Positions 42,572 through 50,324 of a stretch of DNA of 64,000 bases are shown piece by piece. The stretch's first letter is position 1. Every line of letters starts with the position of its first letter. The stretch covers positions 124,001-188,000 of the forward strand of contig JBEULL010000033.1 of the NCBI GenBank assembly GCA_041287365.1. Reading direction: 5' to 3'. Under the pieces are notes generated by a model that saw nothing but the letters and a program-made list of their open reading frames with translations, had not been told where the DNA came from and searched no databases. Source of the stretch: JAQVIJ01 sp041287365 (GTDB taxonomy: Bacteria > Desulfobacterota > Dissulfuribacteria > Dissulfuribacterales > DYLC01). Both the position numbers and the translations under genes were made by a program.

Positions 42572-45538
42572 TCAATCCTTTTTCATCATAGTTGTAATCG
42601 CCTTCACAATCCTTTCCAAACTCATTCCACGAGAGGCCTTAATCAAAACTGTAATTTCCCCTTTTGCAAGCCCATTTTCAAGGCCAATGCCGCTGGAACG
42701 CACGGCATTCATAAGGGCGTCGGTGCTTTCATAAACTTCTACTGCATCGAAGGACATACCTGCATCAAAAGCGGCACTCGCCATCGTCCTTGCAAAACCA
42801 CCTACCACGAACAGCCGGTTCAAACCACAGGCGCCAGCCAGCCGTCCCACTTGGGCATGATAGGCCTCCGCATTCTCTCCAAGCTCGAACATATCGCCGA
42901 GTATCGCCCACAACTCACCCCTTCCCCAGAGCGTCAAGGTCTGAAGGGCAAGTTCCATGGAGGCAGGATTGGCGTTATAGGTGTCGTCTATGATATATAG
43001 ACCCCTTTCAAATGACTTCAGCTCCAGCCTGCCCTTTACGGGTGTCACTGCCGCAAGACCTGCCTGCACCGCCTGAATGTCGAAATCGAGACCAATGGCG
43101 GTGGCGGCGGCACATAGGGCATTTTGCAGGTTTGCAAGACCGATCAGCTTCAATTCCACCGGAAACACATTTTCCCTGTCCTGATTTGCATCACGAACGG
43201 CCAACCCCAGTCTGGTGCCATTCTCGATCACAGACCAATTTTTCAAATAAATCACTGGGCTCAAACCCGCCTGTGCCGCTCGCTCTTCATGCAGACTGTA
43301 ACCGATCTTTCGCACCGCATTGGTCAGCCGGCCTGCGCTTTCTGCCAGCAGGGCGTCATCCAGATTCACCACCACCAAGCCGCTTGCATCGATGCTGCGC
43401 CACACAGCCGTTTTCTCGCGCAATACACCATGAATATCGCCCAGACCCTTCAGATGCACCGGCTTTACATTGGTTACCACAGCCACACATGGCCTGGCTA
43501 TTTCGCAGAGTCTCTCGATCTCGCCTGGCTGATTCATACCCATCTCGAGCACAGCCCAATCCTCATTTCCCGGCGAGCCGAGAATGGTCAGGGGTAGTCC
43601 TATGAGATTGTTGTAGTTGCCCTGCGTCTTCAAAACACGGGCCTTTTGGCTCAAAATAGAGGCTATCATCTCTTTTGTGGTGGTCTTGCCGCAACTGCCC
43701 GTCACTCCTATGACACGATAGCCGCTTCTACTTCGGTGAAACCGCGCCATCTCTCCCAGGGCGTAGAGACTGTCCGGCACAAAAAACACAGGAAAATCCT
43801 GCAAAATATCGCACACCGCATTCCTGTCCTCTTCGTTCATCACCACAGCAACAGCACCCTTTTGCACCGCCGCCTGCACAAAATCCGCGCCCCTGAAGCG
43901 CAACCCGTTCAATGCCCAGAAAATTTGGGATGGATATATGTTGCGACTGTCCGTAGAGATACTGTGTAGGGCGATATTACCGCTCAAAGATGCCGACGGG
44001 CTTACACCAAGGGCGTTAGCTATATCCTCAAGAGTGAATTCGGGCAATGCTCCAATGCGATTTTGCAGAAACTCCCGAAGCACAAGCCTGTCATCAAAGG
44101 CATGGCGTACACCAGCTATCTCCTGATAGGTCTCATGCCCTTTGCCGGCCACCAGAATACAATCGCCTGCTCGCGCCAAAGAGCAGGCCATGGCTATGGC
44201 CTTTTTACGCTCCGGCTCCACATGAATGCGGCATTGCCTTTCAGAAGGCCACGGAAACAAACCCCGCCACATTTCAAGAAGTATTTGATTGGGATCCTCA
44301 CTGCGAGGATTGTCAGAGGTCATGATTGCTTCATTCGCCAAAGAAACGGCAATATGCGCCATCTCCGGCCGTTTTGTCCTGTCTCTGTCTCCACCGCATC
44401 CGAACAGACAAAACAACCTGCCATCACCCTTTAAGCTCGAAAGCTCCCTCATAACCTTGAACAAGGCGTCGGGCGTATGGGCATAATCCACAAAGGCATG
44501 AATGCCTTCAATGCGTACAGGCTCCAGCCTTCCGGGTACACCGGAAAGGGCGGCTATACCCTCCTGTATGGCGATCTTTTCTATACCGACGCTGATGGAT
44601 GCAGCGATTGCCGCCAGTATGTTCGAGATGTTGTAACGACCCACCAGAGCTGAAACAATGGAGAGCGGCCCAATAGGCGTGATAGCTTCCATCTGAATGC
44701 CATGGAGATTCGATGTATAGGAAACCGGCCTCACCATGGCCTGGCCATCGAAACCGTAGCTGATCTTTCGACCTTCGATCTCGTTCCAGAGTCTTTTGCC
44801 ATAGGCGTCATCTATATTGATGATGGAAAATTCCGGAGCGTATTCCAGAAACAGTCTGCGCTTGGCCTGATAATACGCCTCCATATCCCTGTGGTAATCC
44901 AGGTGATCGTGCGTAAGATTTGTGAAGATTGCGGCCTGAAAATTACAGCCTACCACCCGCCGTTGATCCAGGGCATGGGATGACACCTCCATCACCACGG
45001 CCTCCACACCGACATCTCTCATCTCGCGCAGAGTCCGGTGCAGAGTCACCACATCGGGCGTGGTAAGCATGGACGGTCTTTCGACGCCCTTGAAGCGAGT
45101 GTTGATGGTGCCCATAACACCAGTCTGTATCGCAGCTTTTTGAAAAACGGCCTCCAGCAGGTATGTGATGGTGGTCTTGCCATTGGTGCCGGTGATACCT
45201 ATAAGTCGCAGGGCTTCGGTCTTGAGACCATAAAATGCAGCGGCCAGCCGGCCCATAGCCTCCCTAACATCGAGCACCTCTACAAAGATCGCTTGCCCTG
45301 CCTGCGAAGGCGGCATGAGCGAGGGTGTATGCTTTGGCAGCACCACAAAGGAAGCACCGTTTTTTATGGCATCGGCTATGAAATCACAGCCGTTCAATCG
45401 GCTGCCCTGAACGGCCACAAAGACATACCCCGGCTTTACTTGTCGAGAATCCGATGTAACACCGGTCACTTTGCCTTGTCTGATAAGACTCAAAAGGTGA
45501 TCGAATGAATCTTCAAATGTCTGATCCATGTCATCCAT
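42572..45538 (-). CDS. murEF: MurE-MurF fusion: bifunctional UDP-MurNAc-tripeptide and pentapeptide ligase
   Basis: One 988-residue protein carries two consecutive Mur ligase steps. Residues about 1-495 are MurE: GVTSDSRQVKPGYVFVAVQG near 25, P-loop GITGTNGKTTITYL near 114, and DNPRSEDPNQI near 405, the motif for meso-diaminopimelate. Residues about 500-988 are MurF: FTLEDIANALGVS near 505, STDSRNIYPSQIFWAL near 528, P-loop GVTGSCGKTTTKEM near 615, and DDTYNANPASMELAL near 850. The junction (EFLQNRIGALPEFTLEDIA) is short, with no stop or frameshift. Both active sites look intact. The start overlaps the ftsI stop by 8 bases. Fusion may channel the tripeptide intermediate. Confidence 0.96.
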   Translation of the reverse strand: MDDMDQTFEDSFDHLLSLIRQGKVTGVTSDSRQVKPGYVFVAVQGSRLNGCDFIADAIKNGASFVVLPKHTPSLMPPSQAGQAIFVEVLDVREAMGRLAAAFYGLKTEALRLIGITGTNGKTTITYLLEAVFQKAAIQTGVMGTINTRFKGVERPSMLTTPDVVTLHRTLREMRDVGVEAVVMEVSSHALDQRRVVGCNFQAAIFTNLTHDHLDYHRDMEAYYQAKRRLFLEYAPEFSIINIDDAYGKRLWNEIEGRKISYGFDGQAMVRPVSYTSNLHGIQMEAITPIGPLSIVSALVGRYNISNILAAIAASISVGIEKIAIQEGIAALSGVPGRLEPVRIEGIHAFVDYAHTPDALFKVMRELSSLKGDGRLFCLFGCGGDRDRTKRPEMAHIAVSLANEAIMTSDNPRSEDPNQILLEMWRGLFPWPSERQCRIHVEPERKKAIAMACSLARAGDCILVAGKGHETYQEIAGVRHAFDDRLVLREFLQNRIGALPEFTLEDIANALGVSPSASLSGNIALHSISTDSRNIYPSQIFWALNGLRFRGADFVQAAVQKGAVAVVMNEEDRNAVCDILQDFPVFFVPDSLYALGEMARFHRSRSGYRVIGVTGSCGKTTTKEMIASILSQKARVLKTQGNYNNLIGLPLTILGSPGNEDWAVLEMGMNQPGEIERLCEIARPCVAVVTNVKPVHLKGLGDIHGVLREKTAVWRSIDASGLVVVNLDDALLAESAGRLTNAVRKIGYSLHEERAAQAGLSPVIYLKNWSVIENGTRLGLAVRDANQDRENVFPVELKLIGLANLQNALCAAATAIGLDFDIQAVQAGLAAVTPVKGRLELKSFERGLYIIDDTYNANPASMELALQTLTLWGRGELWAILGDMFELGENAEAYHAQVGRLAGACGLNRLFVVGGFARTMASAAFDAGMSFDAVEVYESTDALMNAVRSSGIGLENGLAKGEITVLIKASRGMSLERIVKAITTMMKKD

Positions 45539-47075
45539 CCAATGGGAAACGGGCTGCCTTGGCCGCCACGTCTTTCAGTGGTTTCAAGAGTTTAAAATAT
45601 TGATCCGGCAGACGTTGCACTCCATCCATTACAAAGATATAGGACACCACCGGCGCATGCTGTGGATAAAAACCAAGGGCGGTTATCTGTATATTGTTAT
45701 CCTTGCGCACAGGTGATGGAGCTGCAAACACCAGGGGCAGACCATCCTCATTGGCAAACGCCTCACGCAATCTCATGCCCAATTCCTCGGTAATTGGCAC
45801 GGCCTTCGGCCCTGTGACCATGCCGCCGTCCCAATAGCTGATTTTCTTGAATACACTGTTGTTGGAATCCATCAAGGCCACATGGGGCGGCACCAATTTC
45901 CCCCTGTTTATCAATGCCGAAAAAGCCCTAAGTGTCTGAACAGGAGTGGCCGCCATATACTGTTCCAATACGGCATCCCATGTGCCGGCCATGCTTGCAG
46001 GCAAACTTCCGGCCTCTTCTCCCGGAAGATCTATGCCTGTAACCTGACCGAAACCCAATCCCCAGAGGTCGTTCAATATATCCTGCTGAAAGACCATACT
46101 CCGCATCTCGGCATCGGACCACGGGCTATACATACGAAACGCTCCGAATGTGGCGTCACTCCAGGCGCCTGGAGTGACATTGTAATCAGATAGAGCGGCC
46201 TTGCCCTTCTCCGCAGGTATCTGACTCGACGACGACCTTTCAGGATGATTCAAAGCAGCCCTTCTCTGTGCAATCCACTGCAAAAATACAGGGAAGAAAG
46301 AGGGATTAAGCCTGGCCGATATGGCGAAATTCGGATATTTAGCCCTATCATACTCCCAATATCTTTCGGGATCATAAAAAGGAATATTGACCAATGCCAG
46401 TATCTCACCGTTTTCTATGGCCATGATCACAAAACAACCACTGTCCCCCTGAAATACCTGTAACTGTCTTTTCAGCACATTATTGACCAGGTTCTGAAGC
46501 CCTCTTTCTATGGTGACAGGAAAGACGGTGCGGGATTTGTTGCGCAATATCTCGTCATACTGATACTCGATACCGTCCAATCCCCTGCCTTTCTGATCCA
46601 CGAAACCGATGACATGAGCAAAAAGCGGACCATCCAGATATGTCCTGTGCATAATCTCCAGTATATCGATGCCCGGTATCCCCGCCTTTTTCACTCCGGC
46701 CGCTTCCGCCTCGCTGATATCATGTTTTAGATAGACAAAACCCTGCGTACTGATAAATCTGGAACGGATATCCTCACATTGCATATGCAGAATGGAGGCG
46801 ACCAGTCCACACCATTGTTCCAAAGGAGGCGTGTTGATATGATAGGCGCACACCGAAAGAGAAGCGGTCTGGTCAGCCAATACTGCACCCGCACGATCCA
46901 CTATACTCCGTCTGAACTGCACAGCAGCGCCGGCCGCCGCATTTTTATACCTTTCACCGCTGTCTTCGCCGCCTGCTTTACGGACGGCCTGCCAATACCA
47001 CAAGGCGACCACTAAACCGATCAAACAAAAGGCAACTAGCAAAAATCTGTAAGGATCGCGTCTCTTCTCCCTCAT
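45531..47075 (-). CDS. ftsI: FtsI-like penicillin-binding protein lacking all transpeptidase motifs
   Basis: By position and sequence this is the septal class B penicillin-binding protein: a short cytoplasmic tail, membrane helix at about 10-28, the pedestal domain (RSIVDRAGAVLAD near 56, LFAHVIGFVDQKGRGLDGIEYQYD near 151) and a transpeptidase-like domain from about 187. Catalytic motifs are lost. The SxxK site aligned with EPGSTFK is LNPSFFPVF (256-264), without the Lys; SxN aligns with SPW (317-319) ahead of GLGFGQVTGIDLPGE; the KTGT strand is missing before ITALGFYPQHAP (464-475). The frame is intact over 514 codons, shorter than the roughly 590 of enteric FtsI. It should not acylate or bind penicillin in the usual way; a scaffold role with FtsL/FtsQ is inferred. 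Confidence 0.88.
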   Translation of the reverse strand: MREKRRDPYRFLLVAFCLIGLVVALWYWQAVRKAGGEDSGERYKNAAAGAAVQFRRSIVDRAGAVLADQTASLSVCAYHINTPPLEQWCGLVASILHMQCEDIRSRFISTQGFVYLKHDISEAEAAGVKKAGIPGIDILEIMHRTYLDGPLFAHVIGFVDQKGRGLDGIEYQYDEILRNKSRTVFPVTIERGLQNLVNNVLKRQLQVFQGDSGCFVIMAIENGEILALVNIPFYDPERYWEYDRAKYPNFAISARLNPSFFPVFLQWIAQRRAALNHPERSSSSQIPAEKGKAALSDYNVTPGAWSDATFGAFRMYSPWSDAEMRSMVFQQDILNDLWGLGFGQVTGIDLPGEEAGSLPASMAGTWDAVLEQYMAATPVQTLRAFSALINRGKLVPPHVALMDSNNSVFKKISYWDGGMVTGPKAVPITEELGMRLREAFANEDGLPLVFAAPSPVRKDNNIQITALGFYPQHAPVVSYIFVMDGVQRLPDQYFKLLKPLKDVAAKAARFPLDG

Positions 47076-47149
47076 GGTCTCTCAACAATATGGCAACGAG
47101 AGAGCCCATCCTCAATGACGAAGACCTTCGCCATGCGCAACAGTGTCCA

Positions 47150-47536
47150 TTATTTAAGGTCTACCGTCATACGAACGATCTGATGCTTTTGTGGAGGATT
47201 CAGCCCTATTCTCTGAGCCAACAGGGCGATATTGCTCACTGCCTTAAGTTGTTTCTCATCCGCCTTCAGCATCGCGTTTTTGGAAAGAGTGCGGCTCAGC
47301 TCGGTCTCGATAACAGCGCTCTGACCACGCATCTGACCGACATAAGAATTGATCAGCACCTGCAAGCCCAGCAGGAACACCAGACACAGACAAAGCAGAA
47401 CATCGTGTAAAGAAATATTTACAGCCAAATACCTGATCAAATACATGGATTTACCAGACCGCAATGTACGGCCTGCTACCCATGACTCTGAAAACTGCTT
47501 TTGGGGGAATCGAACTGCACCTGCACGATAACTCAT
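47150..47536 (-). CDS. ftsL: Cell division protein FtsL
   Basis: FtsL is a small bitopic protein that with FtsB and FtsQ activates septal wall synthesis. The 128-residue sequence has a basic cytoplasmic N terminus of about 42 residues, one membrane helix (DVLLCLCLVFLLGLQVLINSY, about 45-65), then a periplasmic coiled coil ending in NIALLAQRIGLNPPQKHQIV, close to the usual ARELGL-PP-GQIV ending. It lies between rsmH and ftsI, the normal ftsL position. The N-terminal tail is longer than in many homologues, so a later start is possible, e.g. Met31. Confidence 0.85.
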   Translation of the reverse strand: MSYRAGAVRFPQKQFSESWVAGRTLRSGKSMYLIRYLAVNISLHDVLLCLCLVFLLGLQVLINSYVGQMRGQSAVIETELSRTLSKNAMLKADEKQLKAVSNIALLAQRIGLNPPQKHQIVRMTVDLK

Positions 47537-47552
47537 CTCCTCACTGCCTCCT

Positions 47553-48524
47553 TTAATGATCTATACGCACTGCGATGCGCAACTTGGCACTTCTTGACCT
47601 CGGATTTACAGAAATCTCGACATCAGAAGGGGTTATTGGCTTCTTCGTCAGATTCTGCAAAAGTGCATGACTTCTGAATGTATCCTTGACCATACGATCC
47701 TCCAGCGAATGAAAAGAAATGACACAAAATCTACCTTCCGGCCCCAGACATGTAGGGAATCTATTCAGGGCATTACGCAGATTGTCCATCTCCATATTGA
47801 CAGCTATACGCAGGGCCTGAAATGTCCTGGTGGCTGGATGCAGGTGTCTGCTGTGAAACCTCCTTGGAATGGACTGAAATATCACATGGGCCAAATCCAA
47901 GGTTGTCTGAAACGGCAACTCCTTGCGTCTGGTTGCTATGGCGTGCGCAATCCGCCTCGACCATCGTTCCTCTCCATATTCATAGATGAGATCGGCCAGA
48001 TTCTCCTCCGGAAGCCCATTCACTATATCGGCTGCCGTAACAGAGGAGAAACGATCCATGCGCATGTCCAGAGACGCATCCCTTAAAAAGCTGAACCCCC
48101 TCTCACTACTGTTGAGCTGATACGAAGAGATGCCGAGATCCAGAAGAATACCATCAACCATGTGTATGCCCTCGCCTGCCAGTATCTCAGGCAAATCGCA
48201 GAAATTCCCCTGCACAAACAACACTCTGGAGCCGTCCAATCCTGCCTGCTTCAGGCGCTCTCTGGCCTTATTCAGGGATTCCGCATCCCAGTCCAGGCAC
48301 AGAAGACGAATATCAGGACATGCCCTCAGCATAGCCTCTGAATGACCTGCCATGCCTGTGGTACCGTCCACATAAAAACCACCTGGTTTCAGGTCTAAAC
48401 CACTCAAAACCTCATTCAGGAGGACAGGGACGTGCAATCCTTCGGTGCTCTCATTTTGAGATGATTGGAGCGATGAGACGGGTGTGTTGTTCGAAATTGT
48501 TACGGGCCTTTTTGAGTTCTTCAT
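47553..48524 (-). CDS. rsmH: 16S rRNA (cytosine(1402)-N(4))-methyltransferase
   Basis: RsmH (MraW) methylates N4 of C1402 in 16S rRNA. From the chosen ATG the protein has 323 residues. Family motifs are HVPVLLNEVLSGL near residue 32, DGTTGMAGHSEAML near 53 (SAM-binding), VDGILLDLGISSYQLN near 125, and TRTFQALRIAVNMEMDNL near 230. The start is uncertain: homology begins near position 48431, but no ATG or GTG with a ribosome-binding site lies close. The ATG at 48524 would overlap mraZ by 74 bases, and a TTG near 48434 is an alternative. The C-terminal end is standard. Confidence 0.93.
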   Translation of the reverse strand: MKNSKRPVTISNNTPVSSLQSSQNESTEGLHVPVLLNEVLSGLDLKPGGFYVDGTTGMAGHSEAMLRACPDIRLLCLDWDAESLNKARERLKQAGLDGSRVLFVQGNFCDLPEILAGEGIHMVDGILLDLGISSYQLNSSERGFSFLRDASLDMRMDRFSSVTAADIVNGLPEENLADLIYEYGEERWSRRIAHAIATRRKELPFQTTLDLAHVIFQSIPRRFHSRHLHPATRTFQALRIAVNMEMDNLRNALNRFPTCLGPEGRFCVISFHSLEDRMVKDTFRSHALLQNLTKKPITPSDVEISVNPRSRSAKLRIAVRIDH

Positions 48525-48900
48525 CCAAAGCTGGTTTACTCCATATCTCGAAATATTTAAGCATTCCACAGAGCACCACCTCTCTATCTATACCTGCCTC
48601 TTCCCTGAGATGAATTGGCAACAAGGTCCTTCCCTGACCGTCCACAGGGCACTCTATGCCGCCTGCCAGAAAATAACGTTGAAAAGACAAAACCTCCGGA
48701 GGGGATACCAGGTCAAATCTGCCGAAATTTTCCTCCAGTTTACGCCATTCATCCATGGGATAGGCGGCAAGACAGGTAGGAAGTGTAGTGATGACAAGAA
48801 GATCTGAATTGTATCGCGAACGCAATACATCCTTGAACCGTGATGGTATGCTCAAACGCCCCTTGGCATCGAGTGTATGGATAGATCTGCCCCTGAACAT
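48451..48900 (-). CDS. mraZ: Transcriptional regulator MraZ
   Basis: MraZ is a ring-forming DNA-binding protein that represses the dcw operon it heads. The 149-residue protein has two SpoVT/AbrB-like halves, each with the DxxxR signature: LDAKGRLSIPSRF near residue 12 and VDGQGRTLLPIHLRE near 87. The ATG at 48900 follows AGAGGGAG closely; longer in-frame starts would run through the operator repeats and are rejected. The last 74 bases or so overlap the proposed rsmH start. It lies immediately downstream of a strong promoter and four 10-bp-spaced operator-like repeats. Confidence 0.96.
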   Translation of the reverse strand: MFRGRSIHTLDAKGRLSIPSRFKDVLRSRYNSDLLVITTLPTCLAAYPMDEWRKLEENFGRFDLVSPPEVLSFQRYFLAGGIECPVDGQGRTLLPIHLREEAGIDREVVLCGMLKYFEIWSKPALDEELKKARNNFEQHTRLIAPIISK

Positions 48901-48967
48901 GTCTCCCTCTTTACACCACTTTGCACCACTGGCGACCACTATATGGGCTTTTCAGAAGGAATGTCAA
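48901..48967 (-). promoter_or_regulatory. dcw promoter overlapped by MraZ operator repeats
   Basis: On the minus strand TTGACA (48962-48967), an 18-base spacer and TATAGT (48938-48943) form a near-consensus promoter. Starting inside the -10, AGTGGT occurs at exact 10-base spacing three times (plus-strand ACCACT at 48935, 48925 and 48915), followed in phase by AGAGGG, which doubles as the mraZ ribosome-binding site. GTGG repeats once per helical turn are the known MraZ operator type, so bound MraZ would block both RNA polymerase and translation initiation. Confidence 0.85.
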
Positions 48968-49099
48968 GGGTATTTTTAAAAAAAAACAAATTTTATGAAT
49001 CTCTATGGGGTAATGGGAAGAAAACCTTGGTATTAAAATTTTAATATAAATATAACCTTTTGATTTTATTGATAAAAATAACAAATAAAGCTGTACGGA

Positions 49100-49118
49100 T
49101 ATAGTGGTATAAAGTGGT
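49100..49118 (+). promoter_or_regulatory. Second pair of MraZ-like boxes, opposite orientation
   Basis: AGTGGT occurs at 49103-49108 and 49113-49118, again exactly 10 bases apart, but on the plus strand about 165 bases upstream of the main operator. An AT-rich stretch lies between. It could be an auxiliary MraZ site; two copies of a 6-mer may also be chance. Confidence 0.35.
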
Positions 49119-49154
49119 AACTTCATCAGAGATTTATTATCACCACAGTCATTC

Positions 49155-49222
49155 CCCTCCTCTGGGGGGATACCCGAAGGTAGAGTGGTTTACCATCTTT
49201 GACGGAATACCTGAAGGTAATG
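49155..49222. repeat. Short direct repeat and GC-rich fragment between mraZ and mltG
   Basis: ATACCYGAAGGTA occurs at 49170-49182 and 49207-49219, 37 bases apart, next to CCCCTCCTCTGGGGGG. The composition resembles dispersed CCCTCC...GGAGGGGT...CCCGAAGG repeats common between genes. No coding frame is seen between 48968 and 49276; the rest is AT-rich. Confidence 0.4.
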
Positions 49223-49276
49223 TGTCATCTCTGTATGGACACGCTCGTGCACCAATCAGGCGCATGCAATGTGTCC

Positions 49277-50323
49277 CTATTTGTCTGTAAGCCCACGACG
49301 GTACCGGTAAACCGCTGCATTGTGTTCTTTCAGATCGACGGAAAAATGATGGAAACCATCGGGCTGGGCCACAAAATACAGATAGGGCACATCAGCCGGA
49401 GACAGAGCGGCCTCGATGGAGGCCTTGCCTGCATTGCAGATAGGACCTTTGGGCATGCCTTTTATGACATAGGTATTATAAGGCGTGGGGGTGCGCAGAT
49501 CGGCTGCCGTTATTGTATCCTTAATCGGCTCATTTTCGGAAAGCAGACCATAGATCACTGTGGGATCGGCCTGCAGGGGTATCCCCTTGCGCAGACGATT
49601 CCAAAGCACGGCCGATACCAGAGGACGCTCCTCACGAATACCCGTTTCCTTTTCTATGATGGATGCAAGGGTCAGGACATCCTTTACCTGCATATTCATG
49701 GCCATTGCACGCGTTCCGTAGCCGTTTTCGTTCCATACCTGCCAGAATCGCCTGGTCATTGCCTCTGCAATCCGCTCCACAGAGGTCTTTTTCACAAACC
49801 AGTAGGTATCCGGAAACAGATAGCCTTCCAGACTCTCGGCCTCCACACTCACCCGCTTCAAAAATTCCGAATCACGGGAGATACGCAAAAATGCACTGAA
49901 GGTGCAGAGCCCAATTTCGTCCAGACGCCTTGCGATATCAAAGACATTGAATCCCTCCGGCACAACCACCGCATATTTCTTGACCAACCCCTTTATAAAG
50001 ATATCCAATATCTCATTTACGGACATGGATGGTGACAACTCATATTCTCCTGCCTGAATACGGTGAAAGGCGTTTTTCTGCAATGCCCCCCACCAAAATG
50101 CCCATTTGTTTCTTATGATGCCTTTTTTATGCAAGAATTCTGGTATCTCACCAAAAGACATGCCCGGAGTTATCTCCAGCAGCACCGAGCTCTTCTCACC
50201 GGACATAGGCCGTTTTTCATACTCTAAAAAGGCCAACCCTCCCAAAACAACGGTCAACCCCAAAAACAGCCAAACCCATCGGCCTTTCAGCAGAAATCCC
50301 TTAAAATTACCCATGGATACCAT
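49277..50323 (-). CDS. mltG: Endolytic murein transglycosylase MltG
   Basis: MltG cleaves nascent glycan strands at the inner membrane and is thought to terminate their growth. The 348-residue protein has a single N-terminal membrane helix (WVWLFLGLTVVLGGLAF, about 16-33), a LysM-like part (FGEIPEFLHKKGII near 58) and the YceG catalytic domain. The expected catalytic Glu lies in LASIIEKETGI near 226, followed by SAVLWNRLRKGIPLQADPTVIYG and PYNTYVIKGMPKGPICNAG. GAAAGG precedes the ATG at about 8 bases. It lies one base after uvrB, so the two are probably co-transcribed, and just upstream of the dcw promoter. Confidence 0.95.
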   Translation of the reverse strand: MVSMGNFKGFLLKGRWVWLFLGLTVVLGGLAFLEYEKRPMSGEKSSVLLEITPGMSFGEIPEFLHKKGIIRNKWAFWWGALQKNAFHRIQAGEYELSPSMSVNEILDIFIKGLVKKYAVVVPEGFNVFDIARRLDEIGLCTFSAFLRISRDSEFLKRVSVEAESLEGYLFPDTYWFVKKTSVERIAEAMTRRFWQVWNENGYGTRAMAMNMQVKDVLTLASIIEKETGIREERPLVSAVLWNRLRKGIPLQADPTVIYGLLSENEPIKDTITAADLRTPTPYNTYVIKGMPKGPICNAGKASIEAALSPADVPYLYFVAQPDGFHHFSVDLKEHNAAVYRYRRGLTDK

Positions 50324-50324
50324 T

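Noticed and set aside
45839..45859. SVFK at residues 407-410 of the FtsI-like protein as a surviving SxxK motif
   Set aside because: It lies after the segment equivalent to SxN and the TPVQ helix, in the wrong part of the fold, so it cannot be the nucleophile motif.
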